From Methanosarcina sp. KYL-1 (GTDB lineage: Archaea; Halobacteriota; Methanosarcinia; Methanosarcinales; Methanosarcinaceae), in contig NZ_VOUA01000022.1 of assembly GCF_024372725.1 (NCBI RefSeq), forward strand, positions 1 through 62,591: a stretch of DNA of 62,591 bases, given 5' to 3'. A program made the translations under genes and the position numbers. Of the stretch, positions 8,490 through 16,861 are shown in pieces. Positions within the stretch are counted from its first letter, which is position 1, and each line of letters opens with the position of its first letter. Under the pieces are notes generated by a model. It saw only the letters and a list, made by a program, of their open reading frames with translations, had not been told where the DNA came from and did not search any database.

Positions 8490-9359
8490 GTGGATACCAA
8501 ATCTTCTTTACTGGATACTATTTTCCTTTCAGATAAACGAAAGAATATTCTCCTTCTTCTGAAAGAAGACGGTCCCAAAAGTAGTGAAGAAATTAAAGAA
8601 GCATTTGATTTCCCCTGGAAGTCAATGATCCCCCAGATAAGGAAATTAATTGATTGGGGTCTGGTCGTTGAGGATGATGGAGTGTATGCTCTCTCAGGGA
8701 TGGGGACAGTAATTACCACAAATGCACAGTTTTTACTGGACACTCTCTTAATATACGAGGAAAACCGGGATTTCTGGTCCGAGCATGACCTGAGTCCTAT
8801 TCCTTTCCACCTGCTTACCAGGGTAGGGGAACTTGGGCACTGCGAAATCCTGGAACAGGACCTGTCCCATGTTTTCAGGATTCCGGAGGAGGTTTTACAG
8901 GGCGTTATGGATTCAAGCCGCTTAATGTCCTTTCGTTCCGCGTTTCATCCCTTTTCTCCCTTTCTCTTTTCCGAATCTCTGGAGCGGGGAATTGAATTTA
9001 CGGGAATTATTACGGCATCTGCCCTGGAAACCCTCCGGAATGAATGCAGTCCAGGGCCTTCCCTTCTTAATACAAACAATTCGGTTCTGAACAGGACACT
9101 GACGGAGTATAAAGAAGAAATAAAAAATCTCCTGAACAGTGAGGACTCGAGTTTTCTGGTCTACGACGGGAACATAAAACCGATGTCCATGACTGTTACG
9201 GACAAGGTCTTTTTCCTCTCCCTGCTGGACAAAAAGGGAAGGTTAACCAACAGGGTCCTGATGGCCTCCGGGCCCGGGGCTTTAAGATGGGGAGAGGAAC
9301 TGTTCATGTACTATAAAGAGAGGTCCAGAAAGTTGTCTCCTTCCGGAACCTTCCTCTGA
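8490..9359 (+). CDS. Winged-helix transcriptional regulator, FilR1 (DUF1724) family
   Basis: About 290 residues from a GTG at 8490, preceded by AGGAG at 8474; an in-frame ATG at 8406 lacks such a site and would add a non-conserved tail. The N-terminal ~70 residues form a winged helix (SDKRKNILLLLKEDGPKSSEE...QIRKLIDWGLV). The rest matches the middle and C-terminal FilR1/DUF1724 domain typical of Methanosarcina regulators, including the Msr proteins that control methanol methyltransferase genes. It is probably a DNA-binding regulator of a nearby or methylotrophic gene. The duplicated inverted-repeat element lies directly upstream, and the gene is convergent with the next methyltransferase gene. 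Confidence 0.82.
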   Translation: MDTKSSLLDTIFLSDKRKNILLLLKEDGPKSSEEIKEAFDFPWKSMIPQIRKLIDWGLVVEDDGVYALSGMGTVITTNAQFLLDTLLIYEENRDFWSEHDLSPIPFHLLTRVGELGHCEILEQDLSHVFRIPEEVLQGVMDSSRLMSFRSAFHPFSPFLFSESLERGIEFTGIITASALETLRNECSPGPSLLNTNNSVLNRTLTEYKEEIKNLLNSEDSSFLVYDGNIKPMSMTVTDKVFFLSLLDKKGRLTNRVLMASGPGALRWGEELFMYYKERSRKLSPSGTFL

Positions 9360-9447
9360 ATTTTTTTGTCCTCAATTTTTTTGTATTATTCCGGTATTTT
9401 TAGTATTCTTTACATTGTTCTGGTATTCTTTACATTATTCGCATTTT

Positions 9448-10125
9448 TTATTTCTGCAATGTCACCATGAACAATTTCCTGGGCAGTTCTCCTTCTTCAA
9501 ACTCCTCTACCTTGAAACTCGCATACCCCCGGGCCAGGTGCTCGACCTTTTCCCTGCTAAAGAAGTGCACGATAAAGCCCCCGGCAATTTCGTACATATC
9601 TTCGCCCCTGTGGGTTCCTGTCCCGCAGTGAGGGTCTCCGGTGTGCCTGGCCGTGTAGATGTTAAGCCCGCCGGGTTTGAGTACCCTTCTTACCTCACTG
9701 CAGAGGAATTCCAGTTCTTCCGTTGTCAGGGCCATGCAGTAGAGCATGTGGGAATAGCAGGCGTCAAAAGTACTGTCCTCGAAGGGAAGGGGGTTTCGGA
9801 CGTCATGCTTCAGGGCTGTGACAGATCCTGATAAGCCCATTTTTTCAGCTTTTTCTTTTATCGCCCCGGTTCCGCTTTCGGTGTAATCGAGCGAATGGAC
9901 GGAAAAGCCCTCTTTTGCAAAAAAGCAGGTATCTCTACCCTGGCCGCCTCCAAGTTCCAGGATTTTGCTTTTCCCCTCTCTTTTGAAAAGTTCGGCTGCT
10001 TTTCGGGCCGGGTAACTGGCTTCGTCCCCAAACCTTGCACAGCTATTCGAAAATACGTTTTCCCAGTGCGGCTGCTGTTTGTTCAGGACATTTTCTTCCA
10101 CACTGCCTCTTGCTTCCCTGTTCAT
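9448..10125 (-). CDS. Class I SAM-dependent methyltransferase
   Basis: 225 residues. Rossmann-type methyltransferase with motif I as ILELGGGQGRDT (about residues 55-66), the acidic motif II at HSLDY, and a post-motif segment KHDVRNPLPF.DSTFDACYSHM that fits the UbiE/Methyltransf_11 group. RRVLKPGG is the usual motif III region. The substrate cannot be told. The spacer on its upstream side (10126-10458) contains no recognisable feature. The gene is convergent with the FilR1-type regulator. Confidence 0.85.
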   Translation of the reverse strand: MNREARGSVEENVLNKQQPHWENVFSNSCARFGDEASYPARKAAELFKREGKSKILELGGGQGRDTCFFAKEGFSVHSLDYTESGTGAIKEKAEKMGLSGSVTALKHDVRNPLPFEDSTFDACYSHMLYCMALTTEELEFLCSEVRRVLKPGGLNIYTARHTGDPHCGTGTHRGEDMYEIAGGFIVHFFSREKVEHLARGYASFKVEEFEEGELPRKLFMVTLQK

Positions 10126-10458
10126 TGGTTCACTTCCTTTTTACACATTTTTTAAGTCCATTCTTTTTATGTTTCCACTTAAAATATATCCGGGTGTATT
10201 TTTATATATTGTGGACCGGGAAGTGAATTAAAAAAGAAGTCTCACCTGGCAGCTTTTTAACAGACTGCGGAAAATGCCTGAGGCGGCAGTAAATCCTTTT
10301 AGAAGCTGTAAATGTCCGGCTGCTACAGGGGTTTGGAGGTTTGCCCGGGGGAGGTTTTGCCCGGGCAGTGTTTTTGAAACTGGTTATGAAAAATGGCTCT
10401 GCTTTTTAAGATCTGTTTTTTAATATCTGCTTTTTAATATCAGTCTTTCACTGAACTG

Positions 10459-10593
10459 TTATTCTTCATCTATTGCGCTGACGTATCTGGGAAACAGGAG
10501 CATGTAGTTCTCTTCGTACGTCCTACCGTCTTTTTTTATATCAAGGGTCCACACAATCTCCGGTTTTCTGGCTATTTCTTTTGCCTGGATCAC
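10459..10593 (-). CDS. Possible small protein of 44 residues, unknown
   Basis: A GTG at 10593 is preceded at good spacing by a strong GGGAGG ribosome binding site on the minus strand. The frame reads on to a TAA at 10459 and ends in FPRYVSAIDEE. The same frame stays open upstream to 10656. I recognise no family. Composition is plausible for a small soluble protein, with Lys/Glu-rich and mixed hydrophobic segments. It stands alone between two spacers, so expression is uncertain. Confidence 0.35.
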   Translation of the reverse strand: MIQAKEIARKPEIVWTLDIKKDGRTYEENYMLLFPRYVSAIDEE

Positions 10594-10656
10594 ATTTATT
10601 CCTCCCGACATTTTCATTTTTAAAGTTGCTATCTTTCTGGCACTGGTTTCTGACAC

Positions 10657-11523
10657 GGTTTTATCTTCCCGTGGTCTTTTAAGGTCTATGGATCAGGGCT
10701 GCATTTCCCGTGGTCTTTACCGGTCTTATGATCAGAGGTCTGTTTGTTTCAAAGGTAGAGACCGGAAATCCTGCCCAATTTAATTAAAAATAGAAAATTA
10801 TGTAAGGGTATGGATTCGGGTAAGGGGTCTTAGCTTTAGAGCTAACATGAATTTGGAAACAAGGTTGTATCCTGTTCCTCTCCTGTTCTTCTCCTGTTCC
10901 CGCCGGAATTTGGTTGTGCGGTCTGGAATCCCGTTCCCATAAATTTGGTCTGGATACCTGGCATCCTGTTCCCGTCTGAATTAGATCAGGATATAAAGGT
11001 TCCTGTCCCGGAGGAAGGGGATAATGGAACTCTTGAAGGGTTCAGGACAAAAGAAGCTCATTTTGACCTTCCGTTTGCCCCCTGTATTCTTCTCTTTTTC
11101 TGGCATATGTTTCTCTTATTTGCTCATATTCCGGAGCAAGTTCATCACCTCTTGTTTTCACTTTTGAGATGAGTTTTTGAATTCATCATAAGTTTGTGTT
11201 CTAATGTGCGAATTTGTAAGGATAAATGTGGGCATTTTATTTAAAATTCTAATTTCTCGTAAGAATAAAAAGGTAAAATATCCTGAATCCCGCTGGTCTT
11301 TACGGGTAATCCACATCAGTAGCTTGTCCCAGGCGTGGGCAGATATCCTTAATCCTGCTTCTGGTAATAAATATCCAGTTTTTTTGGCTCTCTCGGGGCA
11401 TATAAGGATAAATGTGGGGGACAAATAGTTTCTTTCCATGCTATTTCTTCAGGAAAACGTATGAGTACAAGCATAATAAATTATTTTTTAAAGATAAATA
11501 CCTATTTATAAAAAGGCTCCCAA
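10657..11523. other. Gene-poor spacer with degenerate repeats
   Basis: No convincing gene. Short imperfect repeats are visible: CCCGTGGTCTTT twice near 10668 and 10707 (a variant at 11290), CTGTTC-rich copies at 10870-10975, and AAGGATAAATGTGGG at 11218 and 11408. The short open frames here, on both strands, have no ribosome binding sites or known motifs. Confidence 0.6.
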
Positions 11524-11595
11524 GTCATGGTTGAAAGGAAAATTATAGTCAAGGTTGAAACGAGAATTACAGTCAAGGTTGAAAGGAGAATTTTG
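11524..11595 (+). repeat. 24-bp tandem repeat, three copies
   Basis: Units at 11524, 11548 and 11572 of the form GTCAAGGTTGAAACGAGAATTACA with a few differences. They lie in the leader of the CDF transporter gene. Confidence 0.9.
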
Positions 11596-11624
11596 ATAGG
11601 TGAATTATATTCAAGGGGGCTAGT

Positions 11625-12794
11625 ATGTCCGAAAAGCATTCTTACACTCATTCCAATGAAAGTGACCTTACTTCATCCGAGCCGCCCTTTAAGCCTGATG
11701 CACACAAAAAAGGGCTTTTTCATTTCCATTCTCATGCCCATTCTCACAGGCAGTTCCATGATCCTTCTCATGAGTCCTCCCATGAGTCCTCCCATGAAAA
11801 CTCCCGCGGGCACACCCATACCCACGGGTCTGTGGACCCTTCGATCCTTGCAACCGAAAAAGGTATCTGGGCAGTGAAATGGTCTTTCATAGGGCTGATG
11901 GTCACCGCCGTTATGCAGATCTTCATCGTTTATATTTCGGGCAGCGTTGCCCTTCTTGCCGATACCATCCATAACTTCGGTGACGCATCAACGGCAATCC
12001 CTCTTGCTATTGCTTTTTCCCTGGCCAGGAGAAAACCGAGCAAAAGCTTTTCCTACGGGTATGGCAGGGTCGAGGACCTGGCAGGCGTGATCATCGTTTT
12101 CCTGATCCTTTTCAGTGCTGCCGTGGCGGGTTATGAGTCTGTGACCCGCTTCTTCAACCCGCAGCCGATAGGGCATCTGGGAGCCGTGGCTGTAGCCGCG
12201 ATCATCGGCTGCATCGGAAACGAAGTCGTGGCCCAGTTCCGGATGAAGGTCGGAAAGGAAATAGGGAGTGCCGCCCTCATTGCAGACGGCTACCATGCCC
12301 GGGTGGACGGCTTTACGAGCCTTGCGGTACTTATCGGGGCAGTCGGCGTCTGGCTGGGGTACCCGATTATCGATTCTCTAATAGGGATGCTGATCACAAT
12401 CGCAATCCTGAAAATCGTCCTTGATTCGAGCAGGCTGGTCTTTACCCGGCTCCTGGACGGCGTTGAGCCGGAAATCCTTGATAAGGTCAAGAATGTTGCC
12501 GAATGTGCCGACGGGGTATGTGAGGTGACGGACGTGAGAGTCCGCTGGATAGGTCACCGGCTCCATGCGGAAATCAATGCCTCAGTTGATCCCTCCCTTT
12601 CGGTAGAGGAAGGCCATGAGATTGCAGGTGCGGTCAGGCAAAAACTTCTGGAGAATTTTTCCTACCTGTCCGGCACCACCATCCACGTGGATCCCCTGAC
12701 GGCTTCAGGGGAATGCTGCCATTTAGGGCCTGAAAACACGGGAAAGAATGGAAGCGTGAAGCAAAAACTTGCTGCGAACGCTTATACCCATTGA
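11625..12794 (+). CDS. Cation diffusion facilitator (zinc/metal exporter) with His-rich N terminus
   Basis: 389 residues. The first ~70 residues are extremely His/Ser-rich (HSHAHSH, SHESSHESSHE, GHTHTHG), a probable metal-sensing or buffering tail. A CDF membrane domain follows, with about six helices and the paired metal-site motifs ADTIHNFGD (TM2) and ADGYHARVDG (TM5). The C-terminal ~90 residues form the cytoplasmic ferredoxin-like dimerisation domain ending IHVDPL. The Cys/His-containing tail (ECCHLGPEN) is non-conserved. Such proteins export Zn, Co, Fe or Mn in exchange for protons; the substrate cannot be told. Start chosen at the ATG after GGGGG (11613-11617). Confidence 0.92.
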   Translation: MSEKHSYTHSNESDLTSSEPPFKPDAHKKGLFHFHSHAHSHRQFHDPSHESSHESSHENSRGHTHTHGSVDPSILATEKGIWAVKWSFIGLMVTAVMQIFIVYISGSVALLADTIHNFGDASTAIPLAIAFSLARRKPSKSFSYGYGRVEDLAGVIIVFLILFSAAVAGYESVTRFFNPQPIGHLGAVAVAAIIGCIGNEVVAQFRMKVGKEIGSAALIADGYHARVDGFTSLAVLIGAVGVWLGYPIIDSLIGMLITIAILKIVLDSSRLVFTRLLDGVEPEILDKVKNVAECADGVCEVTDVRVRWIGHRLHAEINASVDPSLSVEEGHEIAGAVRQKLLENFSYLSGTTIHVDPLTASGECCHLGPENTGKNGSVKQKLAANAYTH

Positions 12795-12890
12795 GTCTAC
12801 CCCTCGAGTCTTTCAGGTTTCTTCCGAAAGTTCCTTTGTGGGAGTTTACTTTGCGTGCGTTCCCCTTTGTTGGTGTTTCCTTTCCGGATT

Positions 12891-12954
12891 TAGCATACCC
12901 GATTCAGCATTCCGGGTTCAGCATTCCGGGTTCAGCATACCCGGCTCAGCATAC
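12891..12954. repeat. 14-bp tandem repeat, about 4.6 copies
   Basis: Copies of CAGCATTCCGGGTT and the variant CAGCATACCCGGCT between the convergent CDF and lipoprotein genes. Confidence 0.9.
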
Positions 12955-12961
12955 TTTTGCA

Positions 12962-13405
12962 TTATCTTATTCCCGTGTCTATTGAAATGTCAAGGTAGGC
13001 TGTCTCTCCAGGGGAAATCCGGATTTCTGCGGGCAGGTCCGAAGTGCTGTCTATTCCCAGGGGTTTCATGTCTACAACATATGCCCCGGCTTCAAGCTCT
13101 GTTTTCATTTGCCCTTCCACATCCGGGCTGAGTTCTTTGACCAGGGTTTCCCGGTTTTCGGTATAGACCTGAATCGTTCTTGCGGAATAAATTTCGGCTT
13201 TTCGGGCTTCCGGGATTTCGCAGGGTTCTACGGGGCAGAGAGGGCCTATTGTTACATTTGCCTCCAGAAAGCCGGGTTTTTGAGTGTTTTCAGGCTGAGT
13301 TTCAAGGCAGCCGCCAAACAGGCAGAAGAAGGTCACGGCCGCAGCTACTGCAAGTCCGATATGCCAGTAATTTCTCCTTTTTTCATGCCGTAAATACGAC
13401 TTCAA
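12962..13405 (-). CDS. Lipoprotein with small beta-sandwich domain, unknown function
   Basis: 147 residues. After a charged start there is a hydrophobic segment ending in the lipobox-like FGGC, so the mature protein should be lipid-anchored outside the cell. The remainder (NVTIGPLCPVEPC ... AGAYVVDMKPLGIDS ... ISPGETAYLDISIDTGIR) resembles a widespread secreted beta-sandwich of unknown function. The TTG start at 13405 lies 23 bp inside the end of the IscU-type gene, so translation is probably coupled to it. Whether this protein has anything to do with Fe-S assembly is unknown. Confidence 0.65.
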   Translation of the reverse strand: MKSYLRHEKRRNYWHIGLAVAAAVTFFCLFGGCLETQPENTQKPGFLEANVTIGPLCPVEPCEIPEARKAEIYSARTIQVYTENRETLVKELSPDVEGQMKTELEAGAYVVDMKPLGIDSTSDLPAEIRISPGETAYLDISIDTGIR

Positions 13406-14018
13406 CCCTTTTCACGTCCCACAAAGCTCCCAGTTTTTCTACGATATCCTCCTTGATGGACGAAGCAAACTGGTGGTCTGACGGAAGATCCACAACAACC
13501 CTTACAACCCCGTCTTCCACAGTGGTTTTCAGGATAAGGTCCGTCCGGATGATGTCCAGGCCGGTGAGAGGGTTCATCACATGCTTGAGCCTCCTCCGGA
13601 CCACTTCTTCGGTAGTAGGCTCTTTCTCGGTTACAAGCCCGTGCTTTTCTTCATAGTCGCGGATTGCTGCCCGCAGGCCTTCTACGGCAAGCACTGAGCA
13701 GTGGGCCTTGATCGGAGGAAGCCCGCCCAGTTCTTCCGAGGCCTGTTTCCAGGTGATCTTTTTTGCTTCTTCCAGGGTCTTTCCCTTTGCAAGTTCCGTA
13801 ATCACCGACCCTGTGGCAATGTTTGAGGCACAGCCGTAGGATTCGAACTTTACGTCCTCGATAATCTTTGTTTCTGGTTCCACCTTGATATAAACAGCAA
13901 CCATGTCCCCGCATGCCGGACTGCCCTCCAGCCCTTTTCCATCGGGGTTCTCGATTTTTCCCACGTTCCGGGGGTTTCTGAAGTGCTCCAGCACTTTTTC
14001 GCTGTATGGAAACTTCAT
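13383..14018 (-). CDS. IscU-type Fe-S scaffold fused to a DUF59-like domain
   Basis: 211 residues. Residues 1-125 are an IscU/NifU N-terminal scaffold with all three cluster Cys: Cys36 in PACGD, Cys63 in YGCAS and Cys107 in KAHCS, plus Asp38. Residues ~135-211 (RRRLKHVMNPLTGLDIIRTDL ... VVDLP) look like a MIP18/DUF59 assembly domain, but the usual Cys is absent and SDHQF stands in its place. Known IscU proteins end near residue 130, so the fusion is unusual. The gene lies 150 bp after the IscS homologue on the same strand and overlaps the lipoprotein gene. It is probably a scaffold for [2Fe-2S] or [4Fe-4S] clusters. Confidence 0.88.
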   Translation of the reverse strand: MKFPYSEKVLEHFRNPRNVGKIENPDGKGLEGSPACGDMVAVYIKVEPETKIIEDVKFESYGCASNIATGSVITELAKGKTLEEAKKITWKQASEELGGLPPIKAHCSVLAVEGLRAAIRDYEEKHGLVTEKEPTTEEVVRRRLKHVMNPLTGLDIIRTDLILKTTVEDGVVRVVVDLPSDHQFASSIKEDIVEKLGALWDVKRVEVVFTA

Positions 14019-14171
14019 CTTCTCACCTCTCTTTTCCGTCCTCTTTCTTTTCCGTCCTGCCCTTCTTTTATCTGGTTTGCTTTCCTGCCCTTTTTTATTT
14101 GCCTTCCTTTCCTGTTTTTCTATCCTGCCTTCTTTTTTCCTAAGTCTGTCCTCTCTTCTTCCTCTTCCGGC

Positions 14172-15338
14172 TCATTTCTCCATAAGGGGACTGATTTCCC
14201 GGAGCCTGGCAACCACTTCGCTGATGGCATCGATTGCTGCATCCGCGTCTTCCATACGGTTATAACGCCCGAAGCTAAAGCGCACCGAGCCGTGTGCCCG
14301 TTCATGGTCTCCTCCTATGCCCATGATTACGTGGCTGGCTTCAAGGGAGCGGGAGAAGCAGGCTGAACCCGTGCTCACGGCAAAGCCCCTCATATCCATG
14401 TGCAGGGTTATGGACTCTCCCTCAACGTAGTGGAAGGTCAGGTTTGCATTCTGAGGCAGGCGTTTCTCCAGGCTTCCGTTCAGGGTTACTTTCGGGATAT
14501 CGGAAAGTGCCCGGTCTATTACCCGGTCCCTCATCGCCTCCAGGTGCCGGGTCTCTTCCGGGGTCACCAGTTCCGCAGCCTTTGCAAACCCCACAGCCCC
14601 CGGGATGTTCTCTACCCCTGCCCGCCGGTTAAACTCCTGAAAACCCCCGTCCATGAATTTATTGATAGGAGTGTCTTTCCGGATGTAAAGAGCCCCTATC
14701 CCTCTCGGCCCATGGATGGTGTGGGCGGATAAAGTGACCAGGTCCACCGGCAGTTTTTTTACGTCAAGGGGCAGCCTTGTGAAACTGTGGGTGGCATCGG
14801 TGTGCAGGAGCACGTCCTTTTCTTCACAGATTTCGGATATGGCCTTCAGGTCCTGCACGGTTCCGATTTCCTGGTTGCCGTGCTGGATTGAGACAAGGAT
14901 GGTCTCTTCTGTAATTGTTTTTTCCAGCTTTCCCAGGTCTGCGAGCCCTTCTGCATCCACTTCCAGGAAAGTCACTTCAAAACCCTGCTTCGTGAGGGCT
15001 TTTGCCGTATTCAGCACCGGAAAGTCCTCGATCTTCGAGACGATAATATGTTTGCCTTTCTTTTCCTTCAGGGCCGAAGCCACCCCTTTAAGTGCAGTGT
15101 TGCTCGATTCCGTGGCCCCGGAGGTAAAGACGATTTCCCCCGATTCTGCACCGAGTTTTGCAGCTATGCCTTCCCGGGCCTTTTCGAGCCCTTCTTTTGC
15201 ATCGATGCCCATGGAGTAGCCGAACTCGGACGTCGCTACAGCGTACGTATCAAAAAAATACGGTTTCATGGCCTCAAGCACCCGTTCGTCCAGCCGGGTA
15301 CAGGCGGCATTGTCAAGATAGGTTATATTCTCAAATAT
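14172..15338 (-). CDS. Cysteine desulfurase (IscS/NifS) homologue lacking the PLP lysine
   Basis: 388 residues if translation starts at the ATA at 15338. Only from there is the conserved YLDNAA N terminus included; the first GTG (15281) would remove it. The fold is clearly IscS-like (SGATESSNTALKG, GPRGIGALY, STGSACFSRS with the active Cys at 327). Against E. coli IscS, however, PLP contacts are changed: Lys206 to Thr207 (SAHTIHG), His104 to Asp105, Gln183 to His184 and Asn155 to Gln156. Normal PLP-dependent desulfuration is therefore unlikely. As I recall, Archaeoglobus fulgidus IscS also lacks this lysine and acts as a partner contributing a Cys ligand to IscU. It heads the iscU-lipoprotein genes. 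Confidence 0.88.
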   Translation of the reverse strand: MFENITYLDNAACTRLDERVLEAMKPYFFDTYAVATSEFGYSMGIDAKEGLEKAREGIAAKLGAESGEIVFTSGATESSNTALKGVASALKEKKGKHIIVSKIEDFPVLNTAKALTKQGFEVTFLEVDAEGLADLGKLEKTITEETILVSIQHGNQEIGTVQDLKAISEICEEKDVLLHTDATHSFTRLPLDVKKLPVDLVTLSAHTIHGPRGIGALYIRKDTPINKFMDGGFQEFNRRAGVENIPGAVGFAKAAELVTPEETRHLEAMRDRVIDRALSDIPKVTLNGSLEKRLPQNANLTFHYVEGESITLHMDMRGFAVSTGSACFSRSLEASHVIMGIGGDHERAHGSVRFSFGRYNRMEDADAAIDAISEVVARLREISPLMEK

Positions 15339-15352
15339 TTTCTCCCCCTCCC
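15339..15352 (-). promoter_or_regulatory. Strong ribosome binding site deciding the non-ATG start of the IscS homologue
   Basis: On the minus strand GGGAGGGGG (15352-15344) lies 5 bases before an in-frame ATA (15338-15336). No ATG, GTG or TTG occurs in frame between the upstream stop and the conserved N-terminal motif. Confidence 0.6.
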
Positions 15353-15490
15353 TGGATAAGTCTATACTATTTTTATTAATTGTTAAAGTGTAATATTAAT
15401 TCTGATCAATGGTTAAAGTGTAAATTAAAACTCCGGATAAATTTCGATAAGCTGGGCCTGTAAAGTAAGGCGCGGAAAGCCTCCACAGGT

Positions 15491-15916
15491 TCAGATAAAG
15501 AGCGTAATGTTTGCGTCCCTTGCCTCATGGATATACGAACCCACGGCTCCCCATTCATCAACCCATTCCGTCCGAAGCTCTTCTTTCTTTATGCCCATGA
15601 TTTCCATGGTCATTTCACAGGCTATGATCTTTCCTCCCAGCTCTTTGAAGTCGTTCATGAGCCTTTCAAGGGATGCTACGTTAGCTTTGTCCATCCTCTT
15701 TTTGACCATCCACTTCCCCAGGCCCAGCATGTGCATCTTGGAAAGCGGCCCCTTTTCAAGCCCCCCTTTCTTCAGCCTCATGAGCCCCCAGAAGGTAAAG
15801 TATATGGAGGCTTCCATACCCATTGCCAGGGCTCCGTTCCCGATTATAAGCGCGCTGTACACTTTGTCCATATCTCCGCTGTGCAGGACAATAACTGCTT
15901 TTTCCCCCATTTTCAC
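15491..15916 (-). CDS. DsrE/DsrF-like family protein
   Basis: 141 residues. It has the DsrE-like alpha/beta start (KAVIVLHSGDMDKVYSALIIGNGALAMGMEASIYFTFWG) and a single conserved Cys in IIACEMTMEIMGIK (about residue 99), the position that carries persulfide in DsrE-type sulfur carriers. The middle is a Met/Lys-rich segment (KMHMLGLGKWMVKKRM) typical of the archaeal branch. It lies 13 bp after the TusA-like gene on the same strand. TusA and DsrE-like proteins are known partners in sulfur relay, so a persulfide-transfer role is likely. Confidence 0.85.
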   Translation of the reverse strand: MKMGEKAVIVLHSGDMDKVYSALIIGNGALAMGMEASIYFTFWGLMRLKKGGLEKGPLSKMHMLGLGKWMVKKRMDKANVASLERLMNDFKELGGKIIACEMTMEIMGIKKEELRTEWVDEWGAVGSYIHEARDANITLFI

Positions 15917-15929
15917 TCCCTATCCGGAT

Positions 15930-16157
15930 TTACCTCCGGATCTTTATCTCCCACTCTTTCCCTTCTTTTTTGTCTTCTATCCCGAGAACTTCGAGTCCCA
16001 TTGCCTCGCAGGCCATGGGTATTTCTTTTTTGGATGCGGGATGCGTGCCTTTCACAATTACAAGGTCCCCGGGAGAGGCTTTCTTAAGTGCTTTTCTGCA
16101 CTCTACCAGCGGGACGGGGCAGGTCTCCCCTCGAACGTCTATTTCCATTTCTGCCAC
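15930..16157 (-). CDS. TusA/SirA-like sulfur carrier
   Basis: 75 residues, the full length of the family. The CPxP motif is present as GETCPVPLVECRKAL (Cys at about residue 13), the site that carries persulfide in TusA. VIVKGTHPASKKEIPMACEAMG covers the second conserved segment. It starts the minus-strand tusA-dsrE pair, upstream of the IscS/IscU genes. It probably moves sulfur between the DsrE-like protein and an acceptor such as a thiolation or Fe-S assembly enzyme. Confidence 0.92.
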   Translation of the reverse strand: MAEMEIDVRGETCPVPLVECRKALKKASPGDLVIVKGTHPASKKEIPMACEAMGLEVLGIEDKKEGKEWEIKIRR

Positions 16158-16285
16158 TGTTCTTCCCCCAGAATTAAGAGAAATGCAAGGCTCCTGAAAA
16201 ATAAAGCCTCCAACTTCCCCTGAATTCAGTATATTTCAAAAAATATATTATCGTTTCGTCCTGAAAATATTGTGAGTTCTTTTTT

Positions 16286-16705
16286 TCAAAGGGCTTTCCT
16301 TATTTTCTCTGCAGTCCCTTCAAGGTTTGCGGTATCGGTTTCAGTCCAGACGATTGACTTTATCCCTCTTCCTCCATCTCCCTTTTTCCTGGGAATCACG
16401 TGGACATGGACATGGGGGACTTCCTGGCCGGCGACCTCCCCGTTGTTAATGCCTATGTTCGATCCCTCTGCCGAAAAGGCTTTTTCAACGGCAGCAGTAA
16501 TTTTCCTTGCGGCTTCGAAGAGTGTGGTGACGTCTTCTGCTCTCATGTCCGTGAAATTCCCAAAATGTTTTTTCGGAGCCACCAGCGTGTGCCCTTCGCT
16601 TGCCGGGTAGATGTCAAGAAATGCATACACGGAATCGTCTTCATATACCCTGTACGAAGGGATTTTCCCTGATACGATCTTGCAAAAAAGGCAGTCTTCT
16701 GTCAT
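16286..16705 (-). CDS. HIT family nucleotide hydrolase/transferase
   Basis: About 139 residues from Met at 16705; the frame also allows 16720. The histidine triad is seen as VPHVHVHVIPR (about residues 90-100), and the N-terminal CLFCKIVSGKIPS with paired Cys is typical of Hint-type proteins, which may bind zinc there. Family members hydrolyse AMP-lysine or nucleoside phosphoramidates; the exact substrate is unknown. It stands alone between the sulfur island and the SemiSWEET gene. Confidence 0.92.
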   Translation of the reverse strand: MTEDCLFCKIVSGKIPSYRVYEDDSVYAFLDIYPASEGHTLVAPKKHFGNFTDMRAEDVTTLFEAARKITAAVEKAFSAEGSNIGINNGEVAGQEVPHVHVHVIPRKKGDGGRGIKSIVWTETDTANLEGTAEKIRKAL

Positions 16706-16861
16706 AAACGGCATCCCCATAAATGTTTATGCTTTACGCTTATATTAGAATTCGTTTCTTACACAAGTTTTATCTGGAATCCGGGTATCTGCTTTCGCGG
16801 AAAAATCCGGAATGCTATTTCTTCATCGTTTGGAAAATGGATCGGGGAGGATGATACTTGC

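Noticed and set aside
10945-11439. Several short frames on both strands
   Set aside because: They overlap one another, lie on degenerate repeats and have no start signals.
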